Positions 50,911 to 61,673 are shown, counted from the stretch's first letter. The stretch: 64,000 nucleotides of DNA from Gracilaria vermiculophylla (GCA_019155205.2 JAHNZQ020000181.1:273723-337722), one strand, 5' to 3'. Notes: generated by a model not told the origin, from the letters alone. A program made the numbers and translations.

Positions 50911-52962
50911 ATGGCCGCCCCCCCCCCGCCGCCGTCGCTCCCGCACTTCCTCGTCATCCTCGACATCGAGACCACGTGCGACGACGTGAGCGACCCCCGC
51001 CACCCCGAAGTGGTCGAGTTCCCGTGGCTGGTGTACCACGTCGCCTCTCGCTCCGTGCTCGACACCAAGCAGCTGTTCGTGGCGCCCAGCTGGAACTGCA
51101 ACCCCAACCCGCCGCCCGACGCCGTGCGCGCGCTGCGCACCGACGTGGCCTTCGCCCCCACGCTGGCCGACGCGCTGCTGCAGTTCGACACCTACGTGTA
51201 CCACAGCTTCGTCCTCCCCGCCAAGCCCTTCGTCCTCGTCACCGACGGCCACTGGGACATTGCGCACGTGCTGCTGTCCGACGCGGCGCAGAAGGCGCTG
51301 GCGCTGGCGCCGCACTTCCGCACCTACGTCGACCTGCGCGCCGAGTTCTCGCGCTGCTACCCGGCCGCGCCCGCCCCGGCCGACCGCAAGACCATGTTCT
51401 CCTTCCTGCGCATCTCCACGGCGCCGCGCGCCAGCGGCGTGGACGAGTGCGTGGCGCTGGCCGGCGTGGTCACGCGCCTGCTGGCCGACGGCCACGCCTT
51501 TGGCCGCCCGCTGCTCATCCCCGACTACGAGTGGGGCGCGCTGCCGGCGCACATCCCGGCCGTGGCCGCGCCGGTGGCCACCGCCGTGGCCGTGTGCGCC
51601 ATTGTGCGCCTGCGCGGGCTGCCGTGGACGTGCTGCGAGGCCGACGTGGCGCACTTTCTCAGCGGCATCGCGCTGGTGCCCAACGGCATCCACTTTGTGC
51701 GCAACGCGCACGGCAAGCCCACCGGCGAGGCGTTCGTGCAGCTGGAGAGCGCGCACGCGCTGCCGCTGGCGCTGGCGCGCCACAAGCACACCGTGGGGCG
51801 CCGCTACATCGAGGTGTTCAAGAGCTCGCCGGTGGACATGGCCAACCACCTGGGGCGCGCCGAGGGCCGCCGCCGCGCCGCCGGCTGGAACAAGCGTAAG
51901 TTTTGTGCGCGTGCGCGGCGGATGACGTGACGACCATGTTGCTGACTGCGAGCTGGGCGGGGGGGGCCGGCGCCGACCGGGCGGCTGCGCGCTGTTGTTG
52001 CGATGCGTTTTGTTTTGCGATGCGATGGGCGTACAGGCAAATCGTGGTCGGGGGCGGTGGGGCGACAGCGCGCCAAGCGCGCGGGCAAGGATGAGGGCGC
52101 GGGCGAGGCGCACGTGGTGGTCAAGGTGAGCGGGCTGGGGCGGCACACGCGGGAGCACGACGTGGGGGAGCTGCTGCAGGGGTTGGAGGTGGGCGACGGC
52201 GGCGACGTGCACGTGGTGCGCACGGCGACGGGGGAGTGCGGCGGCGAGGCGTTTGTGCAGGTGCGGTCGGAGGCGGCGGCCAAGACGGTGGTGGGGCGGT
52301 CGGGGGGGCAGCTGGCGGTTTCGGACGGGCACGGCGGGGCGGAGAGTTGCACGGTGCAGGTGGCGGTGAGCAGCAGCGACGAGATGCGGCGGGCGGCGGC
52401 GGCGGCGACGGGCGGCGAGGACGAGGGGTGGGCGGCGGGCGACAAGGAGCACGAGGGGGGGCGGTTCTACGCAGGGGTGCGCAAGACGGGGGGGGAGACG
52501 GTGGGCGAGGCGGAGGTGCGCGAGCTGCTGGGGGCGCTGCAGGTGGCGGAGGGGGAGGTGGAGGTGGGGGGGGGGGAGGCGGGCGGGGGGGGGCGCGTGC
52601 GGTTCAGCAGCCGCGAGCGGCGCGACGCGGCGGTGCGGCGGTGGCGGCAGCGGGGGGGGGCGGCGGCGGCGGGGGGGTGCGAGCTGTGGGCGGCGGAGGA
52701 GGAGGAGGAGGGCGGGGGGGGCGCGGAGCGGCGCACGGTGAAGATGCGCGGGCTGCCGTACAGCGCGACGGAGGCGGACATTGCGCGCTTCTTCGAGGGG
52801 TTTGCGATCGAGGAGGGCGGGATCTGGCGCGGGCGCGACCGGCACGGGCGCGCCAGCGGCGAGGCGTGGGTGCGGCTGCGGTCGGCGGGCGACGCGCGCG
52901 CGGCGGTGGCGCAGCTGGACAAGCGGCACATGGGGTCGCGCTACATCGAGCTGCGGCTGTGA
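50911..52962 (+). CDS. ERI1-like exonuclease domain fused to hnRNP H/F-type RRMs (two exons)
   Basis: A 636-residue protein from exons 50911-51895 and 52037-52962; the 141-bp intron has a perfect GTAAGT donor and ACAG acceptor (phase 1, joining NK-R-KSWSG). Residues about 10-210 are a DEDDh exonuclease domain of the ERI1/3'hExo type: VILDIETTC, VEFPWLVYH, TDGHWDI, KTMFSFL, GVDECVALAGVV. Where ERI1 has HSGLDD, this protein has ASGVDE, so the catalytic His seems replaced by Ala. A quasi-RRM of the hnRNP H/F kind follows (about 232-312: VRLRGLPW, GEAFVQLES, RRYIEVFKSS). After the intron come a second RRM (HVVVKVSGLGRHTREHD), a poor third one and a good last one (TVKMRGLPYSATEADIARFF, GSRYIELRL). 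An RNA-processing role is inferred; activity is doubtful. Confidence 0.82.
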
Positions 52963-53121
52963 CGCGCCGTGCGGCGGCGCTTTTGCGGCGCGCCGCACGC
53001 GCGCGCGCGTGCGGCCGGCGCGGCGCGCGGCGCGCGCGCCGCCGCGCGTAAAAGCGTTTGAGTTGCTGCGCGCGGGCGGCGCGGCCGCCACGGTCGCGGT
53101 GAGCGGCGCGCGCAAGGAGTG

Positions 53122-54382
53122 ATGGCGCGCTCAAGCACAACGGTAGCAACCGCGGCGACGGCGGCGACGGCGGCGACGGCGGCGTTCGTGGGCGGCGCGG
53201 CGCTGGGGCGCGCGCGGCGGCGGCGGCGCGCGGCGGTGAGCGCGCGGCGGCTGGCGGCGCGCGCGACGGCGGGGCGCGGCGGGGGGGCGGCGGAGCAGCA
53301 GAGGGAGCAGAGGGAGGCGGCGGCGGCGGAGGAGGAGGAGGGGCGGCTGCCGCGCGCGGCGGTGCGCGCGCGCGACGCGGTGGACGCGGCGGTGCGCGCG
53401 GCGGTGGAGCCGCTGCAGCGGCGCAGCGCGCTGCTGCGCGGCGGGTGGCGGCAGGTGGGCAACAACTGGGTGCTGCGCCCGGCGACGGCGCCGGTGGCGG
53501 TGGTGCACTTCGTGGGCGGCGCGTTCTTCGGCGCGGCGCCGCACGTGTGCTACGGGCGCTTCCTGGAGGGGCTGGCGCAGCGCGGGCTGCTGGTGGTGGC
53601 CACGGCGTACGACCTGCGCTTCGACCGCGTGCGCGTGGCCGAGCGCGTGGGCGCCGACTGGGCGCGCGTGGAGAGCGAGCTGGCGGCCGACGTGGGCGCG
53701 CTGCCCGTCGTGGGCGTGTCGCACTCGGCCGGCGGCGTGCTGGCCGCGCTGCTGGCCACGCTGTTCGACGGCGCGTGCCCGCGCGCCGCCAACGTCATGG
53801 TCGCCTTCAGCAACCGCGACGCCGACAGCGCCATCCCGCTGTACCGCTCCGCCGTGCGCCGCGCCAGCCGCGCGCTGCTCGCGCCGCGCGCCGCCGCCGC
53901 GCAGCGCCGCGCCGCCGCCGCCGCCGCCGCGCTGCTGCGCCGCGCGCGCGCCAGCGCCCTCACCCCCCCCACCGTGCGCCGCGTCGTGCTGCCCGCCGCC
54001 GCGCACGCCGCCGCCGTCGCCGCGCAGCTGCCGCCGCTGCTGCGCGACGCCGCCGCCGGCGCCCACCCCCCGCCCTTCCGCCCCTCCCCCGACGACGTGT
54101 ACGCCGCGCTGCGCGCCTTCTACGCCGTCCCGCGCACCCTGCTCGTGTCCTTCGACGCCGACGCCCTCGACGACGCCGCGCTGGCCGAGCGCGCCGCGCG
54201 CGCCGCCCCCGCCGCCCCCGCCGTCACGCGCGTGCGCCTGCCCGGCGCCCACCTCACCCCCCTGGCGCAGACCGCCGGCTGCGATGTCGCCGACGCCCTG
54301 TGGCTCCCGCAGCTGGCGCGCCTCACCGCCGTCGTCGCCGACTGGGCCGCCGCCGCTGCCGCCGCCGCCCCCGCCCCCCCCG
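53122..54382 (+). CDS. DUF1350 alpha/beta-hydrolase-like plastid protein (3' end not resolved)
   Basis: A DUF1350-type protein, a family found in cyanobacteria and in plastids of plants and algae, with an alpha/beta-hydrolase-like fold and no known reaction. About 60 Ala/Arg-rich residues at the start could be a transit peptide. The core has VAVVHFVGGAFFGAAPHVCY, GLLVVATAYDLRFDRVRVAE and the nucleophile elbow GVSHSAGG, followed by FSNRDADSAIPLYR. It continues to a late His region (GAHLTPLAQ) and LARLTAVVADWAA, where family members end. No stop codon is present: the frame runs into poly-C and then a 100-N gap, so the true end is lost. The start ATG 53122 lies 159 bases after the exonuclease/RRM gene on the same strand. 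Confidence 0.75.
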
Positions 54383-54410
54383 CCCCCCCCCCCCCCCCCC
54401 CCCCCCCCCC

Positions 54411-54465
<55 letters not shown>
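54383..54465 (+). repeat. Long poly-C tract interrupted by GG
   Basis: 28 C, then GG (54411-54412), then 53 C. It sits exactly where the DUF1350 gene loses its end and the copied exonuclease leader begins, so it is a likely mis-join point. Confidence 0.95.
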
Positions 54466-54467
<2 letters not shown>

Positions 54468-54611
54468 GCTCCCCCCTCGCTCCCCCCTCGCTCCCCTCTC
54501 GCTCCCCTCTCGCTCCCCTCTCCCGTCTACCCCCGCGCGCAATGGCCGCCCCCCCCCCGCCGCCGTCGCTCCCGCACTTCCTCGTCATCCTCGACATCGA
54601 GACCACGTGCG
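54466..54611 (+). repeat. Second copy of the exonuclease/RRM gene start
   Basis: From the CT-rich array through the ATG (54542) and the first 23 codons (to ACGTGCG at 54611), this is identical to 50911-50980 and nearly identical upstream, apart from repeat-unit composition. It stops at the 100-N gap. It is a truncated duplicate or, more likely, an assembly artefact. Confidence 0.9.
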
Positions 54612-54711
54612 NNNNNNNNNNNNNNNNNNNNNNNNNNNNNNNNNNNNNNNNNNNNNNNNNNNNNNNNNNNNNNNNNNNNNNNNNNNNNNNNNNNNNNNNN
54701 NNNNNNNNNNN
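54612..54711. other. Assembly gap (100 N)
   Basis: Exactly 100 N, the usual placeholder for a gap of unknown size. Confidence 0.99.
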
Positions 54712-54979
54712 GCGGCGCCGGCGCGCGCCTCACCCTCTTCGCGCTGGCGCCCGAGCTGCGCCCCGACGCCGCCGCCCTCGTCTCGCGCGCCCACGTCGAC
54801 GCGGTGCGCCCCGCGCGCCCCCCCCCCCCCCGCAGCGAGCCGTTACGCGCACGCGCACGCGCACACACGCGCGCGCGCGCGCGCCCCTTATTGGCGCCGT
54901 GCGCCCTTCCCCCTTCCACCCCCTCCGCCGCCGCATCCGCATCGCCCCCGCCATCCCCGCCGCCGCCACCACCACCGCC
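54712..54979 (+). other. Sequence after the gap: possible gene tail, then bZIP leader
   Basis: The first about 110 bases read as a protein-like stretch (ARLTLFALAPELRPD, ALVSRAHVDAV) before a poly-C run, so they may be the end of an unseen gene. A (CG/CA)n simple repeat at 54845-54884 follows, then a C-rich leader to the bZIP ATG. Confidence 0.35.
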
Positions 54980-55636
54980 ATGGCCACCATGGCGCCGTCG
55001 TCGCCGCGCCCGTCCCGCACGCCCTCCGCCTCCATCGCAAACCTGCTGCACCACCCCGTCCCCCCCGACGCCGACCGCAACCTCATGCACCTGTCGCACC
55101 TCGCCAGCTCGCTGTCGCCCGCCTCCCCGCCGCGCTCGCGCACGCGCAGCGTCCCGCCGCACCAGATGCCGCGCCGCGCCCACCACCACGCGCGCGCGCC
55201 CGCCCCCGCCGCCCCCGCCGCCGCCCCCGCCGACCTGCGCCTCACCACCCCCAACGCCAAGCGCATGAGCCGCACGCGCAGCGCCCTCATCACCCCCGCC
55301 GCCCGCCGCATGCTCGCCGCCGCCGCCGTCGCCGCGCCCTCCGCCGCGCCCTCCCCCGCCCCCGACCGCCGCCCCGCGTCGCCCCCGTCCCCGCTCGTGC
55401 TGCGCCCCCTCACCGCCAACCCCTGCCTCCGCGACGGCGTCGAGCTCGCCAGCCGCGCCCTCACCGCCCTCAGCCGCGCCGCCTCCACGTCGGCCGCCGC
55501 CGCCGCCGCCGCCCCGCACCGCATGCTCATCGACGACGACGACGACGACCCGCCCATGCACGACGCCAGCACCTCCAGCCGCGAGCACGCGCACCACACG
55601 CTCTACGCGCACCACGCGCAGCTGCACCACCACTCC

Positions 55637-55667
<31 letters not shown>

Positions 55668-55889
55668 CCGCCGGTGCCGCCGGTGCCGCCGGCATGCCGC
55701 GCTCCAAGAGCCGCACCACGCCGGACGCCAAGCGCGCGCAGAACCGCGAGAGCGCCAAGCGCTTCCGCATGGCGCAGAAGCGCCGCTGGGAGGAGCTGCA
55801 GCGCACCGTGCGCGACAAGGACGCCGAGATCCAGCGCCTCAAGAACCTGCTGCAGGAGCTGACCAACCTGCAGCTGCAGCAGCAGCGGC

Positions 55890-55935
<46 letters not shown>

Positions 55936-56375
55936 GCTGGACGCGCGCTGCGACAGCTCGGTGGACACGGCCGACGCCGCCGCCGCCGCCGCCGCCGTCG
56001 TGGACGACCTGTGCCGCGCCGAGCTGGAGCTGTTCGTGCGCCTCATGTGGGCGCCGCCGCGCGACGGCGACGCCGTGGCGCACGCGCTGCCGCCCGTGGC
56101 GGCCGGGCTGGGCTGCCTGCACCGCGTCATCGTCGCCAAGGTGGACGGCTCCGTGCTGGGCATCCGCCACCGCAACGACGAGCGCGGCCGCGCCATGGGC
56201 GCCGAGGTGGGCGCCAAGATCTGGGAGCACGTGGACTCGGCCGACGTGCTGCACCTCAAGTGCTCCGTCGTGCACGCGTCCAAGCTGGCCGACATGTTTG
56301 ACGGCCAGCTCAACGTGTTTTCGTACCGGAGAAGGAGGCTGGCGCTGCAGCGGCGGGAGCGCTTCGACGGCGGCT

Positions 56376-56418
<43 letters not shown>

Positions 56419-56545
56419 GGCCGGCGGCGGCAGCGACGATGACGGCATGGCGGCGTTTGTGCGGATGAAGGGCTGTGTGCACCCCATCAAGGACGGCGGC
56501 GGGCACATTAGCCGCGTGCTGCTGGCCGAGTTTATCGAGATGTGA
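54980..56545 (+). CDS. bZIP transcription factor with C-terminal PAS-like region
   Basis: A 521-residue nuclear regulator. Residues about 242-300 are a basic leucine zipper: basic region NRESAKRFRMAQKRR (N-x7-R spacing intact), then leucine-type heptads through EIQRLKNLLQELTNLQLQ. The N-terminal 240 residues are Ala/Pro/His/Ser-rich with an Asp run and TP/SP sites. After the zipper a poly-Gly run leads to a folded domain (about 335-450: ELELFVRLMW, VIVAKVDGSVLGIRHRND, VDSADVLHLKC) that looks PAS-like, followed by a second poly-Gly run and a conserved-looking end, GGGHISRVLLAEFIEM. No LOV flavin-binding Cys motif is evident. Start ATG 54980 is in a GCCATGG context; the frame is open upstream only because the DNA is so G+C-rich. 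Confidence 0.78.
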
Positions 56546-57752
56546 GCGCCGTGCGTGTCGGGCGACCGCTTGACGCCGGTGCCGGTGGGCGTGGCGGTTG
56601 ATGTTGTTGTTGTCGTTGCTGTCGTTGTGGTCGTTGCTGTTTGGCTTTCTGGTTACTACTCTTTCTCTTTGCTACTCTTCTATATTAACTGTTCTTGTAA
56701 AACTGTGCGAGTTACTCACTTTGTCAACAACGCGGCCGCCCCGCTTGCTCAGCTGTTGTCGTAGATGTGCGCGGGCAAGTCGCCGCGCCAGGGCGCCGCG
56801 TTCGGCGCGGGCGCGCGCGGGCGCGGAGTCGTTGCCGACGCCATTGTGTGCGCACCCGCGACGTTTGAAAATTGGACACGGTTGAAAACCGCCGTTTGAA
56901 ATGCGCTCCGTGCGCGCGCACTGCTGGCGCCGCGCGCCGGCCGGCGCTCGCCGCGCGCCGCGCGCGGCCGGAGGGGCGCCGGCGCCGAGAGGCGCCGGCT
57001 GCGCCGCGCGGCGGTCTCGCAGGCGGCTGCGCGCGTCGGACCGTGGGGCCCGCGCTGCCGCTCGTTCGGGCGACGTTGCCGCTCCGCGCGCGGCGCGGCC
57101 GCGCCAGAGTGGACGGCTCCGAGCGCGCGCTGTCGCTCGCACCACCGCGGTCGAATCTTTCGCAGCTAAGCGCAGAGCTTGCGCTTCCGGAATGCTCATT
57201 ACACGCGGTGAACTTTCATTTACACACTGCGCAAACGCACATCACACACCTTTGAGAGTAATGGTCATGTGGGCTATCATATTCTCGTGGTCACGTTGGT
57301 AAGAACGGCTTTGAACACCTTAAATGGAAATTAACAAAACGATCAGACAGCCTACATAAACGTACAACAAGCACAGCGCTTGCAAAGCCGCATTACACAC
57401 TATACAGTGTGCGAAAATGTCAAAAAAGACCGGCGCACAAACTAATTTGTTTTGGGCTCCGCTCGCCTTCAAAATCTATTATTTAAAGCCACTCTCTTCC
57501 CTTTAATTGATGAACCCCTACGCTTTATTTCCATGAATTTCAACTGTTTCATACGCCGTGCACACATTGAGCGGCTCCGAAAACCACAAAAACACAGCTT
57601 GTGTATGCACAACGGTCATCAACCTCCCATATTTGCGTACAAACAATCAGGCAATTTGCCCGACGCTCAGTCGCGGATGTAGTTGTTTTTGTGCCCGCAC
57701 AAACGAGCAGTTTGCTATGCTTCCAAACAACGCCAAGCACGGAGCAGCACAG
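56546..57752. other. End of the G+C-rich island and intergenic
   Basis: The bZIP 3' region has GTT/GTC-rich simple sequence near 56600-56645. Base composition falls sharply at about 57.15 kb. No gene supported. Confidence 0.4.
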
Positions 57753-58080
57753 GTACGGTCCTCTACCGCTGTTCAGGCGTGCCCGGTCCCAATCACGCTC
57801 ACCACGCGCCGCTTCTCCACCACCGTCGCGATCCGCTTCAGGCCCCAAAGCAGCTTACACACAGTTCTCTATCGCTGCTTCAAAGTGCCTCATACCAATC
57901 ACCCCACCACGCAGCGCTTTGTCTCTACCGCCGCGCACAACTTCAAGTTCCGCGCACAAAACAGAACCCGCACAGTCCTTGACCGTTCTTCCAAATTGGT
58001 CCATTCTAATCATTTGAACACGTGCCGCCTTTTCTCCATCGTCACGCACTGCTTCAGGCTCCTTGCGAGACACAGCTCTT
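57753..58080 (+). repeat. Diverged 108-111 bp tandem repeat with an open frame
   Basis: Three adjacent units start with ACAGTCCT- or ACGGTCCT-like sequence and share CCAATCAC, CCACGC and CTTCA blocks. All remain open in the frame 57558-58205 (215 codons), where each unit gives a 36-37 residue repeat (TVLYRCFKVPHTNHPTTQRF versus TVLDRSSKLVHSNHLNTCRL). A fourth, weaker unit may follow. The frame starts without a family match, so coding status is uncertain. Confidence 0.6.
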
Positions 58081-58806
58081 GCTTGTTGGTGATCGACTTT
58101 GCAAAACCGAACGAGAACCCTTGCAGTACTCACACGAACTTTCTAACCCTTCGCTTCAACAGTGTGCAACAGCGGCAGTTCGTATCAAACACCGCACATG
58201 TCTAACCTGTGGCTTATCTCCAAATCGTTTTATCGCCATCTTGCCTACCAATCAACCCTACCTCACTATTAATTGCAAACATGGCACAATGAAACTGGAA
58301 TGGCGACCCTGAGCTTCTAGGTCGCGTCACCTCAAATTCTCACACTCGATGTCCTGCCACCCCACGTGGTCAAATTCAAGCTTTAAAGCCTCTCATTGAA
58401 GACCAAAGCCCTCGTTACGGAGGCGCAGCGAATATATCAACGACCACGCTCCCTGTTGCATCTAATCGCAACACAGTTTTTAATCTTGATAGTCCATCGA
58501 CGGCGCAAAGGCTTTCGCCGTTGAAGAGAAATCACCACTCAATTCTAAAGCTAAACCGTAGAACAAGCAATGTACACACAGGACAAAAGCGGAGTCGGAA
58601 AGAACTCAAGAAAGAAGCCACATCTACCGGCCGAAGGGCAACAGTTACCGAAAAAGAAATACACAGTTTGTTGGATGTTCTTGAACTGGATCTCCATCCA
58701 AAAAGTACGAGGCTCTCATTGGCAACACCTGGACCCGTGGTAAACCTCGCGCTGCTGGACAGCAATAATTCCTATCCATTGGATTGGATTTAGAAACCAC
58801 CCACCG
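58081..58806. other. Between tandem repeat and Harbinger transposase
   Basis: A 90-codon frame from ATG 58521 to 58793 (Lys/Arg-rich, then Leu/Asp-rich) lies just upstream of the transposase and may be a piece of the element. No other support. Confidence 0.3.
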
Positions 58807-60331
58807 ATGTTCTCGATATTGTACATTCCAATGGAATGCCATCCTGCCGCAAGTCTCCATCAAGCCCGTCCTCATGTACCAAACGCGAAAAGCATCAGCT
58901 CCCGATTATTACCTTTTCCTCTTATTATTCTCAAAATGAGCGCCGAGCAACCCAAAATGTCAGCGTTACTTGCCAAAATGACGAAAGCTAACATCAATGA
59001 GGCCCTTGCAATCGCGATCTGGAACCAAACGGGCGCTTTAGCTGCCGCAGACTTCAACATTGACGTTCACGGAAAGCCGTGGGGTGGCTCAGCCAAAGGA
59101 AAGTCCCGAAATAGGGATCGCCTGTACAGAAAGAGCCACAAGCGCTTATGTTCCAGATATATCTGTCGCGATAATGAGAGTGGGCCCGGAGATCTCAATC
59201 ACTGCGGTCCAAGAGTGACCAAGATGGAATTTGAAAGGCGCTTCCGAACGCCTAGAGCTGTCTTTAACCGACTCTTTGAAACAGTTGTGGCAAACTCCGA
59301 CTATCTTCCCAAGGGTATGCGCGCTGATGCTATCGGTAAGCTCGGAATCACTCCTCTTTTGAAGATTATAGTAGCTTTACGTACTATGGCTTTCGCATTA
59401 CCTGCGGAGATCGCAGATGATGCGTTCGAAGCTCCCGCAACAACGGCTTTTTTATGTCTCATAGACTTTTGCAACACTGTCTTAAAGTGTTTTGGTAACA
59501 TTTACCTTAAAGAACCGAGCGAGCTTGACCTACGCAGGGTAGAAAAGGAATTTCGGAGGGCCGGATGGCTCGGATGTATTGGCGTGGTTGATTGCTTGGG
59601 TTGGGTATGGAAAAACGCCCACAAATTTCATCAAGGTTCTTTAATCGGGAAAGAGGGAAAAACCATGTCTTTGAATGGAGTCCGTTTGCGACTTAAATCT
59701 CTGGGTCTGGCACTATCAAATTGGCTTTCCGGGTGCCTTTAACGATCTGAACATTCTTCACGTAAGTACTCACTTCAATAGGCTATTTTCAGGTACTTTT
59801 CCTCCTGTGCTTCCATCATACACGGTAGCCGGAGAGAAATTGACGTCTTACTACTACATCCGTAATGGTATTCATCCTCCATGAAAGGTTTTCATGCAGT
59901 CTCTCAGTGATCCAAAAAGGGAAGCCGAACGAAACTATTGCAAGAGTCAAGAGAGCGTACGCAACAGCGTCGAAAGACTTTTTGGAGTACTATTTAGACG
60001 CTTCCGTATACTTTGTACGGCATCAGAACTCTGGGCATCTGAAAAACTTCATACGCTTGCGTAGTGTTATGTCATCATACACAACATGGTTGTAGAAAGT
60101 GGTCGAGACAGCTACGCCTTTGATGGAGCGGGTGGGACGTCGCACACATTTGCAGGTAGCAAAACAGAGACAGACCTCGAAGTGACACCTCTTGTCCCGC
60201 AAGCGAGTGCCATTTATGCCGTGCAGACTGCAAAGCCAAGCGAGGAAATCAAGTCACCGTCTGAGCACCAACGTTTACGAAATGCGCTCATCAGATATCT
60301 TTGGTACGTTGAAGGACGAGACTGCACATAA
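58807..60331 (+). mobile_element. Dead PIF/Harbinger (HARBI1-like) transposase
   Basis: A DDE_Tnp_4 transposase in pieces. The first part (to 59742) has FERRFRTPRAVFNRLFETVV and the first catalytic Asp in GCIGVVDCLGWVWKNA, then GKEGKT. A one-base frameshift near 59675 leads to CDLNLWVWHYQIGFPGAFND with the second Asp (FNDLNIL). An in-frame TGA at 59882-59884 stands where the family has Trp. The frame then continues through SVERLFGVLFRRFRIL (catalytic Glu). A TAG follows near 60062, just before CYVIIHNMVVE, with an open tail to 60331. All three catalytic acids survive, but one frameshift and two stops kill it. Terminal inverted repeats were not located. Confidence 0.85.
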
Positions 60332-60381
60332 TAAATGCACAATTCTAGTATAGAGTAATGCCTAATACAACATGTCTACTA

Positions 60382-61476
60382 CTAGCTGCCTCTTGAGACA
60401 TCGTTTTGGTCTTCACTGGTAACGCCGTGGCTCGTGGCGTCCTCGCTTTTAGAATTTACTGCAGGTGAGGCCAGCACATCAACGTTGTCACCATTTAAAT
60501 AACTTCCGTGTTTCGAGAACTCTTCAAGCATCTCTGCTTGCGCCACCTGCAAAAACACGTTGCGCATTGCATGGTCATTTCCCTCCATTCCAAAAAGGGA
60601 ATGGCTGGCACGCAAAGCCTCCGCTCTCTCCAGCAGCTTGTCCACTTCTAGAGCCTTTTCCAATAGTTTCACTCGATTCCGCGAGGCCTCTGCAAGCTTG
60701 TCAGTCCGTAAACCCCCCCGACTGATGGCCTTCGCAATTTGTAAGGATCTATCGGCTCGTTTTAAAGCTTTCACACCAGTTGCGCGTTCATTTCAAAGTA
60801 CGCTATGCGCAGCTTCACTATTTACTATCACATCGGCATTGCCTTTTTCTGGAGTCTGTACGTTCTTCTCGTCGTCGCTGCCCTCGGCAACTACATTGCT
60901 GTCTTCTTCTCCATTGCTGCTCTCAGTATTTGGTACGGCACTATGATTGGTGCTTGCTGTGGACGCTTGCAGCATCCTGATGCCTGTTATAGTTCGTAAA
61001 TAGTATAAGGCTTTGATGAACTTAAACTTTCCTCCAGTTTTTTTGACAGAATGTACGTCGCCGATGTAGTCATAAACATTTCGCCTTACCTCTGCCCTAG
61101 CAGATGCAGATTGAGTATGGTACAGAGCCGCAGAGACACAATCAACATCCGAATCAGATGGGTCGCCGGTGAGGCGCATTGACTTAACCTTCATGATTAA
61201 CCCTTCAAAACGTAAACATTTGCGTTAAACCTTGAAAAACATTTGTGAAACTGCATCAGTTTTGCGAGATGTTCAATTCGGTGGCAAAAATGCCTTCATT
61301 CCGCTCCGCTCACCAGCCTCTCTCACATCCTTCACTATGGCGTCCCATTCTTCGCCGATCCTGATGTGGAAGTCCGCTGTTGTTGTATCGTTCCCCTGCT
61401 TTACCTTCGACGCGCGTGTGTACGCTTTACAACACCACACGAGTACCACCTCCGACCACATTATGCCAGACCCCAT
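60382..61476 (-). mobile_element. Dead Myb/SANT-like accessory ORF of the Harbinger element
   Basis: One minus-strand frame, 365 codons from ATG 61476, interrupted by three stops: TGA at 61273, TAA a few codons after FFKV, and TGA near 60793. Its start, MWSEVVLVWCCKAY, followed by a short loop and FHIRIGEEWDAIV, resembles the Myb/SANT-like (trihelix) fold of the second PIF/Harbinger protein, which helps the transposase reach the nucleus and bind DNA. A later block, GDPSDSDVDCVSAALYH, resembles NAM-associated proteins, and the end is a Lys/Leu/Glu-rich coiled coil. It is tail-to-tail with the transposase, 50 bases apart, as expected for one two-gene element. Confidence 0.7.
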
Positions 61477-61673
61477 GTTTTTGAAGGCGTTGCTGCCGAG
61501 TGGGTAAGAGAATGCAGTGGGATATTAGCACGACAGGCAAGCGATATACGCCGGGTACAAGGGTAGAAATAGGAAATGGGCCCCGAGAAACTGTGTCTGT
61601 TTCCTGTTTGAGTGCGACTGATTGTCTCAAACGGGGCTGCTGGAAACTTGAATATTCGTCTAACAATTTAAGC

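Noticed and set aside
50896..53115. 739-residue minus-strand frame
   Set aside because: Antisense to the exonuclease/RRM gene, low-complexity, no family features.
53119..56301. 1060-residue plus-strand frame
   Set aside because: Artificially joins the DUF1350 protein, poly-C, the copied exonuclease start, the N gap and a shadow of the bZIP gene. Only the first part is real.
54527..56506. 659-residue minus-strand frame
   Set aside because: Runs through the 100-N gap and is antisense to the bZIP gene.
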